This document shows positions 12,864 to 28,454 of a stretch of DNA of 64,000 nt, one piece after another (the first letter of the stretch is position 1; each line of letters starts with the position of its first letter). The DNA is taken from the NCBI GenBank assembly GCA_036583965.1, contig JAZBQD010000034.1, positions 8,072,540-8,136,539 of the forward strand, read 5' to 3'. Source of the stretch: Prunella strophiata (taxonomy: Eukaryota > Chordata > Aves > Passeriformes > Prunellidae). The notes under the pieces were generated by a model that did no database searches, had not been told where the DNA came from, and saw only the letters and a list, made by a program, of their open reading frames with translations. A program made the position numbers and the translations under genes.

Positions 12864-15801
12864 CAAAATGAATAAAATAATTAGGAACAAGGTAAATGCC
12901 ACCAATACCATGGAAGCAAACCCACAGAGAGCCAAGGGAGGTAACTCCACACTGATGGACAGATTGGGACTGGTATCCACTACAGCTGATTTAACATCGT
13001 ACACTTCAGCCCCCACTGTGACCACACAAACCCTGCAAGTCCCCAAAGAGCAGCACCTCACTGGGATCACTGCAGTGACATGAAGGGCCACATGGCAATG
13101 AACTTCTAAACCTGGGCTCTCCCTCCTCCCTCTTCTTTTGGTGGCTGAAGCTCTCCTCCTATATTAGTGCATCAGAATTATAAAGGCACCACTGTCTGCT
13201 GGGAAGGAGCTGAGCAGGGTTATTTTCAGCTGCACTGCCAGCATGTTTCTGCAGTGCCATCAGGGGAAAAACCCCACTGGAAGAGCTGGCTGAATTCATC
13301 AGTAAATATAATTAAGCTCCTGCTAAACCATATGACTTCTGCTAAATTTGAAGCACAAACAACAAAACTGGTTTATCGGCTTTATGCTGAGTAAGAAAGG
13401 GATAAAGAATTAGATTTTTACAATTCAATGTGAGCAAACTGCAGAATCTGCATCACCCAGATTGTACCCGGGGTGGCAGAGCTGGGTGCTTAATTCCTGA
13501 GACAACAGCAGACAGATCTTTAAAGCTATTGCTCAAAGGGCTTAAATAATGAGTTGTAAATTAATTCATTACCATTTGCTGTATAGCTGATGGAAAAGAA
13601 GTCAGATCTCATATGCTGTACAAGCTTTCCTGGAAACTGACAGGTGAAGCTTTTGGCCAAGAAACAGAAGCTCCCAATGCTTGAGGCTTAGTTTGCTTCA
13701 AATCTAAGCATTTGTTTCCCACCAGAGTCAAGTTTTCATGAACTGTGGGTAAATTTGACTAATCTTGGTTGAAGTTTCAAAGTTGACAAGTATGTGTGTG
13801 GAAGAGAGACTGACAAAACCTTTCAGTCAGCAGCTTTGATATATGTTTCTTAATTATGCTAAAGCATTATAAGATCCAAACAGCTCAAACTAAAACCAAG
13901 AAAAAAAATTAGTGCTGCTGTTTCAAAAAGAACAAACAGTAACAAGGAAAATCTGTTAAAAAATAGTAACAGGGATTAGTAAACACAAAAGCCAGGCAGA
14001 ACAGTACACAGACTTTCATTTCAAAGAAGAAAAATGGTCCCAGAAATTGTCAACTAGTAAAACAAGACTGATAAGCATTAACTCTCCACAAAATTAAATT
14101 ACAGTTTAAAAAAGAAGAAAAAAAGCAGGAGCAACGAGCCCTGGTAGAAAAAAATGACTGAATTAACATATCAAAGGAAGAAGATAGGAGAGTAATCCAG
14201 AGGGTAATACAAAAGAAAAGTTTAAGGGACACCTTGGGATAAGTTTTCTTGAAGTACTGCACTTCCTAAAATAATAGGAGGGTTATCTAAACACGCCCAT
14301 CATGCATCACAATTATTGTACTACACTTTTACTTACAGAAAATTCATTGCATAAGTGGAGAGTAAGTGCTCCTGTGGAACAGGCCTAATTAAGAAGTTCT
14401 CATTATGTGTGGAATTAGTACCAGGGACACAGGAGCCAAGTCTGTATTTCAGACCCTGGACATGCACCCCAGGCACACAGAACCATCCAAGGCAGAGGAG
14501 CCTGGGGGTGAAATCTCTACAGCCAGTGAGTTTTCTTAAGCTAAAAATGATGTCATTGTCCTGTATCTCACCTATTCCCTCCCCATTTCCCATCTCCACA
14601 GACTCTGCTGGCCTCTGACATCAGATGCAGGTCAACAACAACTGTTACATCCCATGCAACTGGCAATGCTCCATTTTCCATCTATGCTGGAGCAAAAAGC
14701 CTTGCAGGACATTGAAACAGCAAAAACCAACCTAAAATGTAAAGAGAATTAATCAACCATCACTTTGCAATCACTGCAGCAGATGCTGCAGGAGCATCTC
14801 CTTTGTGGGGACATCCCAATTGTCTGCCACAGAGAAGAACCAGACTTCTTTAGAGATTTACATCACACTTAGTATTCAAGGAATAATTTAATTTTGGGGA
14901 AGACTAAAAGCTGTGGCACCAGCTGGAGAAACATCCAGTTTCTACACAGCAAGAGATTACTCATGACTGCACAAGCCTGAAGGGATCACAGCAAAACCCT
15001 ACCAAAGAGTTCACATTTTGCTTTTTTGAGTAATTGGAAATGCAGAGGTTGAAGAGTTTACAATGGAAATATGTACACAGTGCATTTCCTGAGGCACACC
15101 ATGGCTCTCTGAGTAGGATAATCCTGCTTCCTTTCCCAAGATCATCCATGTCTCATCATGAAGTACGACTTTGGAACATGCCTTTATTTTTGGAGATTTA
15201 AGATATAGAAATACTTTATCCTATGGAACTGTTTTTAACTTTAATGGAGCTCATTTTGCCTCAGTTTGCTCTCCTTTGCCAGCCCAGTTCCATGACCACA
15301 GAGCAGTGATGCATCCAGAGTGGATTTACTTTCCTGAGCTGTACTGAATCTGAATGGGATAACTCCAAACGAGAAGCAGACTCTGATTTCTGAATGTCAT
15401 TTTCCAATGTATGTGACAGATGATACAAATATCTCCATGTGATTGATTTACATCCAATAATCAAATACAGAACAGATAAGAACTTTAGATTAAAATCATT
15501 CTGGAAGTTTAAATGGAAAAGCAAATCAGATAATTAAACCCCAGCCCTTAGTGGTACATTTTTTAAAGTGACAAAATCTATAGAAACCTAAGGCAGAAAC
15601 ATAAAGTGCAGCTGAAAGAGAATCATTGAAAACCAAATTAATATTTTAATTCTGTCACTATGGAAAAAAGTCTCTAAATGAGATGAAGTTTAGAATGAGT
15701 ACCAAGCACAGTGATTTATTACCTTTGCCCTGTAATTTAAATTATTGTTTCTTTAATAGTCACTGAATTCTTCCCAGAGAGTTTCAGCCTTAGCTGATCA
15801 C

Positions 15802-15828
15802 AAAAAAAAAAAAAAAAAAAAAAAAAAA
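15802..15828. repeat. Poly-A tract (27 A)
   Basis: An uninterrupted run of 27 A. No retrotransposon body could be recognised immediately upstream, so it is recorded as a homopolymer and not as the tail of an insertion. Confidence 0.95.
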
Positions 15829-16182
15829 GGAAGCTGAAGGAACAGTGAATTAAGAAAAAAGCCAGTGGTTTTCCAGTAGCCATGTCAAAAATCAATGAGA
15901 CTGAAGGACCAGAGGTAGGATTAATAAAGCTTTCTTTAACTCCAGCTCTGCACTTACTCCCTAAGCAGTAGGAATGGGCTTGTTTGCCAGACAGTCTCTG
16001 TGAACAACAAGTTTCAAAGAAAAATCGAAAGATTCTTGTGTACTTGTAATGCAGCACGAGGCTTTCAAAGCCAGGTCAGCTGATCAGGGCAGTATTTTAG
16101 CTACACACAAACTTCAAATGAATTATCCAGCATTTGCCTCAGAAGGTGCTTCCCTGAAACATGTCCTCTCAAAAAGCAGTGA

Positions 16183-16223
16183 AAATAAATTAATAAATAT
16201 ATAAATACATAGATAAATAAATC
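16183..16223. repeat. AT-rich (ATAA)-like low-complexity patch
   Basis: Irregular repetition of AAATAAAT/ATAAAT motifs. It is simple-sequence DNA. Confidence 0.75.
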
Positions 16224-19200
16224 ATGAGCATTTGGTTTGACTGCTCAAAAGAGTCTACAACAATCCCTAAATGATAGGCTGTCAAAACTGCAGTGTTAAT
16301 TAAATGAAGATTAATTGTAAAATTTACTTAAATTTAATACAATTAAGGGATGCATCATGTTTATATGAACTGATCAAAAGCAGTTAGCAGCTTGCACAGA
16401 TCCATATTTAATAATATTATTTTAATGTTCAGCTGACACTTACCACACAGCCACTTTTACTAAACACATACAACAATTAGCATGGCACTGCCAGGCCCTT
16501 CCAGCATTCTGTCATCAAACAAATGAGAATTTACAGATGCTATTCCCTACCACCAAACCTCCCTGCTTTGATATAATTACACCAGCACACCAAGCACCCT
16601 GAATATCAACATTCCATGGCAAGGGGATGGGAGAGAGCCATGCTTTCAAAATAACATGGCTGTGAGCTCTGCCTGGGGCATCAGGGTTGGGATGCAAAGC
16701 TCCAGAGGGCTGAGCCTGGTCCCTGAGGAGCAGCAATGCCACCCCACTGTCCCTCCACAGCCACCACGTGTCCCCATGTCCCAGCTCCACCACCCTCCCT
16801 GTGGCACACCACAAACAAGCACCAAGGGCCCCTGCCCAAACCAGAGAGGAGACAGACACCAGCAGAAGGAAGACCTTGGATGAAAATGCCCAAATTATCC
16901 CAGAACACAGCAGGTCCTGTGTACAAAACACCTGAAAAGAGTTCTTAGCTCTGATCTAAAGAAAACTTCCTTTTTCACCTTAAGCCTTGCAAGGAAATGA
17001 ATTCTGGTTAATCTCTGCCTGTTGTGGCAGCCAAGGAGTTCCCAGCAGAACCAGGAGCAGCTCCAAACACCACACACCCCTGCCAGGCAACCTCATTAAC
17101 AGCTGGATATAAGGTTAAAGGATAGGCACAGTGGAAATTAGGCATCAATAGGAGCAATGAACAATGGTGCCAAGGCACCACAGAATACATGGCCAACAAA
17201 ATGGCAATTCCAGGAGGCACTGAAAGGCATCCAGAGTCTTAATGGCCACTGACAAGTTTTGATTTTTTGTCTAAGAAACAGATATCTTATGACATAAATT
17301 GAAAGCCTCCATTCCCAGTATCCTCTGTGGCCTCTAACACTTGCCTTTCATAGAAGATTATTTTTGTATTTTATTTTAAAGATGGGAATAAGTACATTTA
17401 AGGAATAAGGACATTCTAAAGATGAGGATAAACAGAAGTCTTTCATGGCTTTACAAATTAGAAAGCCTTTTTGAGCATCATGCTTGAGACAAAATTTAGG
17501 CTTTTTCTAGTGAAAAATCTCAGTGCAAGATAACAAACCATTCCCATACAAATGAACACCAATTGTGGTGACTTCAGCAAGGGTTTTACTGAACAAAAAC
17601 ATTTCATACATTCTTTCTGTTGTTCTACATAAAAATAATTCCTATTCCATCCACAGATCTCAGGTCTTACTCTCAGTGTAACAATTGCATCTACCATCCC
17701 ATTAATTTCATTCTGACAGGCAACATATTTAGAAAACTACTTAATAATTCAGTATTTTCTTAGTCAACACAGAGCATCCCTTTCCAGAAACAATCAACAT
17801 TGTGGGATTTATTCTACTGTGCTTACTCATGTCCAAGTGGATTACAAGAAAATGGGAATAGCATTAACAAAAATAACCACTCTTAAAGAAGAAGTTTAAA
17901 TTTTATCTATGACTGTCTTTAAAGTTATACTCAAATTAGCTTAAAATGTTGAGAATTTCCCTAAGGGCTAGATCTCAGCTCATGTTAATTACATCACCCC
18001 ACTGAAGGTAACAAATCTATGTGGATTTCTACCACCTGGAAGTGTAGAAGCAGGAACTTCAGCAAGAAGCCACCAGTGTGTATCTGAAAGCAGCACACAA
18101 ATCTTGTAAGGAAAAGAAGCACATTTCACAGCAAAGCCCAGAAGAGCAGCACTGGAGCTGTTTGCTTCCTTCCAGCTGCGTGAGGAGAATCAGCCAAGCA
18201 CAAGCTCCTGCCCCTCAGAGATCACTGACTGTGGGCTCCACATAACTCAAAGTGAGCCCATAGCTGGCCAAAAAAATTAGGTCTTTGAATATTACTGAAA
18301 CATTTGGGAGTCGTGTCTTTCAGCTCCTCACCAATCTTTTATCCCTTCCTTTTGAATTTTCAGTGATGTTCCAGTTTAGGCTCTTTATTTTGCTCATTTT
18401 AGTGTTCTCCAAATGCTTGCTTTGTTTGGATATTCATGCAAACTCTTTCTATACATCAAGCAGAGGCATTGTTATGCTGGCACCAGGATTTGAGAAGAAA
18501 CACCACAGGCAGTGCCCTGGGACTTCCTAACTGAACAATAATTCACCTAATTTAAAGCTGCTGGAGCTGTGTCCCTGTGTGTGTCCTGCCAGCTCTGTCC
18601 CTCACCAGCACTCACTGCTGGGCTTTGATCTACCAGCTCCAGCTCACACTTCATTTTCAGGATGTGAATTGTGTCAAAGCTCATCTTACAGACCTGATTT
18701 TCAGTGCTAACAATTATTCTTTAATACAAATAAAAATAAATGAACAGATTTAAGGAATCATCTTGGTTTGGAGGAGAAGAAGCATCCCAGCAAGTGGATC
18801 TTGCCTTTGGGGTTTGCCCACTGGGTCTCCCTGCAATCATCCCAACACCTCTATTCCACAGCAGCAGCTAAAGCTGTTGGTATTCAAGGCACACCACAAG
18901 TTCAAACTCTCACCATATGATGAGAAAATATCTCATATTAGATCCTAGGACAGCTGCTTCACTACCACCTCGTATGGCATAAGGTGAGAGCAAGAGGAAA
19001 TTATAAATAGGATAAGAATTAAAAAACCCAAACAACTCAGCTCAGACATCAATGACTTCTATTATCCTGCTTGGGTATGGGGGAACTTTGTGCAGAAAGC
19101 TGAATCCTGATCTCTAAAAGTGGCTCTGCCACACAGATTTACTCCTACAGGTGTTTAGGAAAATTATTTCTAATTTAAGTCATTAACAGTGGTTTTTCAG

Positions 19201-22200
19201 GACTGCCAGGAGAAATACAAAGCACCCTTCCACCTTGTAAGAATAATGCAGCAATCTGGAAATATTACAGTAATGTGTCACTTTCACTCATTCTAAATAA
19301 AAAGAGGGAAGTAAAAATTAAGTATCACTAAACACAAATGTTATTTCATTACAGCTATCTAAAGGGCATCCATTTCAGAATGCAGTGCATCTAGACATCT
19401 CATTATTTTAAAAAATTAGTTTAGCTGTGAAATAATATTCTTTTGCTTAGTGAAATTTGATCTCACTTTACAGCTTTTCTAACTTCATTAGAAACCTCTT
19501 AGTGTAGCATGAACTGCCACGAACTGTCCTTCTGAAAACTGGACAGTAATTTCCATCAGGGATCCATTAGAAAGAGAAAGGGAAGACAGGGAAAGGGTCA
19601 CTGGCAGAATACCTGTGAGTGTTTGAACTGCTGTTTTCATGTAGTGAGCAGTGCTGGCAGCTTCTTCTGCCATTGTCCCTGGTACAATTCAGACAAATAA
19701 AATTACAGTCTGAATGCCACTGCTAGACTGGTAGGTGAAAACTATCACATGCACAATCTTTGCACAAAGGAAATCTACTCTCCTTGGAGTTATTTGTTTA
19801 AAAAAGGATTATTCTATTTATATATAAATATTTACACAGCATTAAACAGCAGTGTCTTGATCTCTTCTTGCATAGAATATGTTATATTTTAAAAACACAA
19901 CTACTCTACTGCTTTCAACAATCTTTAAGTGTATATATCACAGAAAATATTCTTTGCACTGAGAACATAAAGACTAAAAGACACTTGATTTTGTGTTTAT
20001 ATCCTACTTAATGCAATGAAATGGAGATCTAAAACAGTTCCACAAACCCTTGAAGCTCCTTGGCCTAGAAAATGTTGATATTAAAAAGATATTTGTGATT
20101 ACAAATATTTTCCTAAACCTAAGTCAAGCAGCCTTGAGCTAGCTCATATTTACCCATGGTCAGCTCCTGTGGATTAAGGGGGATCCAGCAGCTCGTTATC
20201 CCTGAGCCCACACACACCTCAGAGCTTCAGCCTGAGAGGTGAATCAATAGGGTAGAGCTCCAGGATTCCATCCCTAAAGAATAGAAAAAGGCCTTCCCAG
20301 ATGCAAGCAGAGTAGTTAATGACATTCTCATGGCACAGATACTGATTTCTCACACATCTCCTGTCTGTCAGGGAAGGGAGATCCTTATGTAGAACGGACA
20401 AGCCACACTCCAGAAATCCCCATGGAGATCAGGCAAGCACCAGCAATTCCAAGTGAGACTTAGTTATAAACCACCCTTTCTTTCTAAATTGAAAAATATC
20501 ACAAGGATATGCTGGAATGTTTAGCCCACCTTGCTTTTCTTTTCCCCAATGACTTTTAAATAAAACAGTACTGGAAACACAGTCAAGACTTTTCCTTTAT
20601 CATAAATCATTTTTTCCCAGTCAATCCAATTTCTAACATCCATTTGCAAAACAGCTTAAAAATATTAGAGAAAAAAAATAGGTAGAAATACTGAGAACAG
20701 AGGGAAAGGGAAGGTCTAATTTAAAATAAAGCTAACAATAAAATAACTAACCAGGCTTACATTTACCAAATAAACATGCTGAATATGCCCAAATGAATAT
20801 ACCTGGCCCACAGTTCCCATTGAATCAAGTGACATTAGGGAACAGATACCCCATCATGAGGCAAGATTAAATCTGGATATCCTTACCACTTCATCCACCC
20901 AAAAAAAGGCAGGAAAAATTAAAAACAAAATACTGAATCTCAAGCCAGAGGGTATTCTGACAGGAAACAGCAGCCACCACTGCATAGCAGACCATCACCA
21001 GAGGCATCTCCAGAGGAAAGCACCCGTGTGAAATGGATCTGCCCTGGCTCACAGGGCTGCCCTGTGGAGAGGCGAGGAATTCAAACACCGAATGAAATGT
21101 TTTCCTTGTCCCTGTCCAGTGTAACTCCTCAACACGCCTGGCTGGTGTTAGGGAATTGTCTGCTTCAGCACAACACTTGCCAGGAATTATTAACACTCAG
21201 ATTTCTCACAGAGAAGGATTGGCTGCTCTGCAGGGCCGAGGTGGGGCTGGAGGAACGAGCGGCACGAGGCAGCCGGCAAAATTCAGAGCTTGATTTTCCC
21301 CTGAGACACAGACACAGGGCAGTGCTGAAGGAACAGGAACAATTTTTTCAGATGAAATAGGCATCAAGTTTAATCTCACTGTGTGGATACAAACTTCCCT
21401 ACATGCAAATTTCGGCTGCTTAAGAACAGAAAAGTCACTTTCCAGGCTCTGCTCCCAGCCCCTTCCCACCTCCCTTGTCAGAAAAGCCTTGTCTGGCCCT
21501 GTTACTGCTGTACCCATAAGCACCTCATCATCATCATCAGATTCATTCTCACAAATCCCCAGGAGGCAGAGAATCACAATCATGTCATTTTTGCAGATGG
21601 CTGTGATGTGCCACTTCCCCAGGCATTTGGTCCAAACCAGCAATGCCAGACAGGGGAGGGAAGGACTGGTGCCCACCCCACTGGGATGCAGCTGCATCCC
21701 CTCACCAATCACTCTGTCCTCAACAGGAACAGCCCATCCTTTCCCCTTAATTCCTCTTGAAGCTTTTCAACATCTTGAGTATCATCTAAAATGCCAGACA
21801 GTATTATCTCCTGTATCTCATTAAACATGTGGGACTTTAATTGCAGTGAGCTTCTGATTGTGACAGGTTCAGAAAAGCCAATTCACAACCAGGCTGCTGC
21901 TGCCTTACACTGAACCAGTATGATCCACAAAGTACTCAGTTATTACTTGAATTGCAGGAATCACATCTTTTTCTTCAAGTTCAAGACTTTTTGGCATGTT
22001 TTCACACATAAAATGTGTTCAAATCAAGTGCCTAACAAGATCCAATGTTAGCTCAGACACCAATCCTAATGTAATTAACAAGTTGTGCAGATAATATGAC
22101 TTTAAAGTCTCAGTTTTTCAGGGTGCAGGAAAAGAAGATGCAAGCCACCCAAAATCAGGGCATTCACTGCACTGCATGGGAACAAACAAGCTTGTGGAGT

Positions 22201-23831
22201 GATCCAATGCACATCAGCAAGACATACACAAAAAGACCTTTTTTCTTTTTGTTGATCGTTGGGATGTTTTTTGGCTTTTGTTTTTGGGTTTTTTTTTTAA
22301 GGAGAAACTGGAGAAATAGCTCACATTCATAATAGGTGGAAGTAGATGTTTTACTATACTGCACCTGCCCATTATCTGGTCACACTGAGGCAAAAGTTTG
22401 ACATTACTGCTAGACAGCTCTGAATATGCAAAGTGTGACACAACCAAAACACCCCACTGCTGCTGGACCACAACAGGTTGTTCTGGTCAAATGCTGTGCA
22501 ATGAGGAAGGAAAACAGAAGCCCAAATGCAGTATTTTCCCCTTAGCAAAGGATAAACTTCAGCTAATTACAGACTTTGGAACAAAGAGAAATTTAAAGCA
22601 CGCTTGCTCTCTCATAGCTAATATTTATACTAATAAAGAAAACAACTATTAAAACACAACTAGAACTGAGGAGCAGCCCATTACATACCTTGTAATGGAT
22701 TACAATGGTATTAAACATAATAAATAAAACAAGTGTGGATGGCACCAGTTGACACATGCTTTAAACAGAACTCCAGGTCAGAGATCTTTTAAATGACACA
22801 ATGTTTTACCCAATTAATCATCCTACTCTCGTGAGGTTTCCTTCCCTTTTCACCCCCACGGAGGTCACTGGATAGTGATGCTAATTTGTGAAAGTTCTCA
22901 TACACTTCTCTGCTTATTAAAAAGAGAGGAATCACACTGCAATTTCAAAATCTATATCACACAAGGCAACTTCAGTGCCAGAGTCTCAGAGTGACCTCTC
23001 TCTTTTGACAGAATAAAAATTAAGTCTTTTTCCCTTGCTGCATCAGACACTACAGCATCCCTTCCAGCAATATTTTGCTAGTGGTTTTGCTTTGTTTTGT
23101 TTTTTAAGTACATACCTAAAAAGAGGAAAAAACACCAGGTTTGTTATTCCAGTACAATTTCCTTCTGACCACACAATTAAATTATGTAAAGATGGAAAAT
23201 CAATTTTATTTTAAAATAGCATTCAAATGTGTCCTGAAATGAAAATTCTTTGTTTATCAAGAAAGGATGGAAATTATCACTCAAAGGTATATGTGAAATG
23301 AGGAGGATTAGAAGAGAAAGTGTAATTCTATGCTGTGAAAGATTCAGCCACAAGGGAGAAAAGAAAATGAAACAGTCTCTAATTTTGAGTTTAAAAAGTG
23401 AGAGAAAGAAAACATAAATGCTCTTAATTTCATCTATCCTTTTCAGTATATGGTATTTTTAGATGCCTAAAAAAACCCAAACAAACAGACAAAAAACAAC
23501 CCAACACTTTGACCACTTCAGGCTCCCCAGGGAATGTATTTCAGTTGCTAAAAAAGATCTTAAGCTCAGATGCTTCCACGTGCAGAGCAGTGAGCTGGCC
23601 CAACACACAACAGCATGCTCAGCACTTGCTGAGCTGCCCATAAATCTTCACATGCTCCAAAAAAGAGGCTTCAGACAGAGGCTGCTGGCCAGCAGCCCTG
23701 CAATAATTCACTGCTACAAAATCATTTTCTACTACTCAAACAGAGCCAGTGGCCAGCCTGGTGTTTGAAACAAATGGGGGGAATTCAGCAGGAGGCATAT
23801 GGCACAGTTTTTTGGGGGTGTTTGGTTTTTG

Positions 23832-23849
23832 TTTTTTTTTTTTTTTTTT
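23832..23849. repeat. Poly-T tract (18 T)
   Basis: An uninterrupted run of 18 T preceded by GT-rich sequence. It could be the reverse-strand tail of an old insertion, but no body is recognisable on its right side. Confidence 0.9.
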
Positions 23850-26800
23850 CCTACAACAGAGGAAGGTCTCAGACTGGCAGAGACCTGGACTGGGTTTGGA
23901 GAAGAGTGGAAAACAGAACTAACAGATCCTCCCATCCATGGCCATGTCCAGGTTTTCATATTCCCAGGAGAACAGGAACCCTGGATGCAAGAGGCTAAAA
24001 TTCTCAAAAAACCACATTTTGATGGGAGCTCGGGGCCCGCTCTCAGCGCGCCCTGCGGAGAAATGGGAAGGCAGAAAGAGAAATCTGCTCAAGGCAGCCC
24101 TGGTTAAATGGAGCTTGGCAAGAACAGATAAGAGGGTCCTGTCAAGAAGATTAAAATAAAGTAGATGGTTGCAAAGGAAGGACAGAGGGAAGATCGGAAA
24201 CCAAGCAGTGTGAAATGGGAGGAAACCACAAAACACGACAGAGTGAAAGGTGAGTGCACCTGAAAGACACTGATGGGAAAATGCTGCCCTGAGTTATGAC
24301 CTTTCCATCAGGTCAAAATGAAGCCTTTACACAAACAGAAAAAATTAAAAGGCTTGGGATCTGATCTAGGCTCAATATTTAAATTCATGGGGTTAGTGGG
24401 AGATTACCTGCCCAGCTGAGAGAAGAAACACTGAATTTCTCAGTCCCAACTCACAAGTTCATTTGCAGCCATGGTGTGCTAAATATTACAAATATGCAAA
24501 CTGAAAGTAGCAGATTATATTGATACTAGATTATATTTCCATCTCTTTAAAAAGTATTAGTAAAAAAAGTTATTAATAACTCAATAGTTTGAGCAGGTTT
24601 GAACCTAAAGCTCAGATTCAAGCCACAACAAACTTAGAACCAGTTCAGAAATGTATTTTATGCATAATTCTTGTCATTAACACAAGTGAAATCCAAATCC
24701 TAAAATGATCTGAGAGGGTGAATCAGCTTCAAGAGACTTTGTATTACTCAGTGTTCTGCCCTGCCTCTCACAAGACAGGAATTCCAAGTGATCCCACAAA
24801 TCAGCAGCAATCACATCTTCAGAGGCAAAAGAAACTAAACTGGAAAGAAACTTAGAAGCAAAATGAGCTCTTCATCACAGCTGTGATTAAATTAATCAAC
24901 TATCTCACATGAGGACAAATATTGTATTTTATTACATTTTATCCAGGCAAAGCTAATTATAAAAGCATGAGATAATTTGCAATTATGCACTAGAACCACC
25001 ACATTTTTTCAAATGGCATTCAAATGGAATATTGTCCACACACCAATGTGTGACGTGTGACATCATGATTTTCTGGATTTACCCCTGTGAGTGTGCCAGG
25101 CTAACTGAACCAATAAACTACATCCCCTACATTCAGAACATCTCAAGTTTTTCCAGGTGCTCCTTCTCCCTTCACAAACTTGCAAATGGAATCTCAAGGC
25201 TGAAAGCTTTGAGCTTGGCAGTGAAACACAAGGCTCTGCAAACCACGTTTGTGGCAGATTGTTCATGTGCCATTTTCAATTAAACACACAGAAGTCCTTC
25301 AGTATTCTCAAAAAATCCCATCACACTCCAATTCCAGGAAATTGAGAAGTACCATTACATTCACCCATATATTTCTAAGCTATGTGAGAGAAAGAAGCAC
25401 CAACCTCCTCTTGCACTTCTGATAAATTAATTCCCCAATATGACAGAACAGTACAGCAAAATAACCCTCTCATTGAGGTTTATGATGTACTTAAGCTTAA
25501 CTCTGAATTCCTTGGATTTGCAACGTTGCTTTTGGTAAAATTATTATATGCCTGTAAAACTGTGGGAAGGCTGGGAAAAGCCACACATAAAAGGCAGTCT
25601 CTGATCCTGGACGTGCAGAGAGTTATTTCTGGAGATATATAAAATAACAGCCAGAGTTCCTCCAAAGGCTGAGGCTGCCTTGCACTATGTCACTACAGAA
25701 AATACAAAGTTAGCAACCACGGTGACAAGACAGAGCAGAGTGACCCACTGTGTCCAGGGGGATGGAGGTCCAGCAGATGCACCCTGCTGCTCCACTCAGC
25801 TGCTGCCACATCACATGAACCATTGCCCACAATCCCACAGGGATGGAAGAGGGGTGAAGAGAGTCTGGAAGAAGCTGCAGCTGATTTTTCTCTCTTACAG
25901 ATTTGCATCTCCAACTCCACTCCTCTCTCCCTCTCAAATTTCCCCTATTCTGGTTATTTTCCACCACTGAAGACGTCACCAGGTTTTCTCATCAGCATGA
26001 AATGTTCACTTGAAAGAGTCAACTTTATTTTGCTCAATGTGTTTGTGCTAGATAAGCATTTGGGAATTGTTATTTGTCTTGCAGAATTCCTGTTTCCTCT
26101 CGATACAGGCCAGTACCCTGCAAGCCCATTTCTGTAGCGTTCTCCTGAATTGTGAGCTCACTTCAGCCTTCATGGTTACAGTCAAGTACTGCCCTGTCCT
26201 GATATGCATGCAGCTGCAACTTCTGTCAGATGTATTTATATTCAAATATTACAGGCCTTTGTCTGGAGCAATTTTATTTTCCCTCTGCAAAACCAGGGAT
26301 GTTTCATGCTGGTGGTTGCACAGAGTGCTGAAATTGTCCCCAAGACAATTTTCCTGCAGGAACAGAAAGCAGGCTCAGGATCCACAGTAAATCTTGAGCC
26401 AAAGGCAGGAGCATCACGTATTTTCAGGCTTCTCATCCCCACAATATTTACCAGTGGGGGTGAGAAAGTCAGTTCTCCTTGCCAAGAGGCCACGAGGGGA
26501 TGGTGTGGCTGTCTCCTCACAGAAACAACACCCCGCCAGCGACGGGCACCGCTCCAGACAGACAGATTGCAGCAGAGCACACATCAGCTCATCAACCTGT
26601 GTCAAAACTCATTTGTTAAGCATCTCCCAACAACTTCTGTGTTTTGAAACACATTACAACAGGATGAAAAAGAAGGGTTGCTTGATTATTGGCCTGGTCA
26701 TGCCCCTTGTTAGAAGGACCTTGTGGTAGTCAAGATAATTCCCACCAATTTAAATTAGTCTTCTGCTAAAAGTATGCCAGAAGACAGGACAGAGTTTTTA

Positions 26801-28454
26801 ATGCTGGAGAACCACCCTCTTAAAGAAACTATTGCTCTGGACCAAGAGCTGGCAGGAGAAAGCCCAAAGCCACTTCAGCCAAGAGCAGAGCAGCATCACC
26901 CAGCACAACCCTGCTGGCACCACTGCACCTCAGTGCCTCTGGCAAACACCAACACAGGACACTTGCCTTTGCTGCAAAGCTGCAAAGACAGCAGTGAAAG
27001 AGAAAGAAAAAGGCAGTAACAGGCTGGAGGCAGCCCTTCCCCTGAGCACTGCAGTTTCTGCTGAGTCAGAGCTGTCATCTGCCCTGCAACAAACTTATCT
27101 TCACTGGCCATTCTGCAAGTGAGATTCAATCAGGGCTCCCAGGCTCCTGAGGGAACCAGCACTTTAGCATGAACTGCCTCCTCTCAAACGTAATGGAGTG
27201 AGATTGCTCATGCCATTATTTTAAATGGCTGGAGGCCACACGGTCCCCAATTTCATTAGCTGCATTTATAAACAGATCTTACACTTAATACTGTGGAACA
27301 CAGAGATGGACAAATGATGTATCATCTTCCCATCACACACAAAAAAAAAAGGAAAAAAAGGAAGAAGTAAAAACCAGCTTAAGTGTGTCCATTTGATACA
27401 AGAGTCCTCATTTGAGAGGCTATTTCTGCAGATATATATAAGCAATAGCTGATTGAACTATTCAGTCAACTGTCTGCAAGTGGAATACATGGAATGGGTC
27501 TCCTGTTCTGCTCCACAAATTAGAAAAATTACATTCAATCAGACCATGCACACACGATGTCAGCAGTGCATGAAACTGGGAGCCCCAGATTTTACCTGCA
27601 CACAGGAGTTCATGTAAGTTCAGGTGATATATTTGAACTAATTAACTAAATTACTGCCAGAGGCAAGAGATGAGTCAGACCTGTGAGCCTGCAACCTTGT
27701 CCTTCCACAGCAGGGCAAGGGGCTGGGAACGTGCCTGAGGAGCTGCCTCCTTCACTTATTTAAGCCAACCTTAGGCCAGCTTACACTGACTTGAAACAGC
27801 TTTAAACCTATACTCAGGGGCTGATATGATATTGAACTACAGTAACTCAAAGAACACACGTCTGCAGCCATGTGCAAGCAAGAAATAAGAAAACAATAAC
27901 AATACAGAGATCCCAAACTGAACAGCATGACAGGAGTGAGATATGGAGCCCTCAAACACAAAATCACAACCAATTAAGCTTTAGTGGCTGAACAGGTGTG
28001 AGTCTAATCATTGCTTCATATACCTTTTTTCTGGAAGTGTTATAATTTTCTAACAATTTGTTTATTTTCTGAAAAATACATCTCCAACAGACTTTGCACA
28101 AAGTTATAATAAGCTTATCTATTTGCCTATTCATTTATTAAGTATTGTTCATGTCTTTTGTACTTTTGCAGAACCCACTTGAAAGAACAATAAAGTAATA
28201 TAAAAAAAGAAATAAAATGAATGGAGCTAAATGCTGATATGTTATTACAGTTTGCTGTTAATTGCAACACAGATACAGTTAAACAACAGATGCTGTGAGT
28301 ACTTTTTAGCTACTGGTAATTTTTGGGTTGTTCTGTTTTTCTTACAAAACAGATTTTTCATTTAAACAGCTGCTGGCTGATTTTCAGCATGGAAAATTAA
28401 AACCTTCTCAATCACCTAACAAAGAAACCGTGATTTGCTGCTAATCCAAAGGGG

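Noticed and set aside
12663..13091. 142-codon minus-strand frame with a hydrophobic, membrane-like stretch, and a 135-codon plus-strand frame over the same bases
   Set aside because: Nearly half of it lies in the CR1 tail at 12654-12863, and both strands are open at once. The hydrophobic run is the translation of a T-rich stretch. There is no family match.
21206..21824. Overlapping frames of 168 (minus), 147 and 125 (plus) codons
   Set aside because: Mutually overlapping frames on both strands without any recognisable domain. They are consistent with chance in a slightly GC-richer patch.
24220..24255. Strong donor-like AAAG|GTGAGT on the plus strand
   Set aside because: All upstream frames carry stops and no acceptor is convincing, so it was not called an exon.
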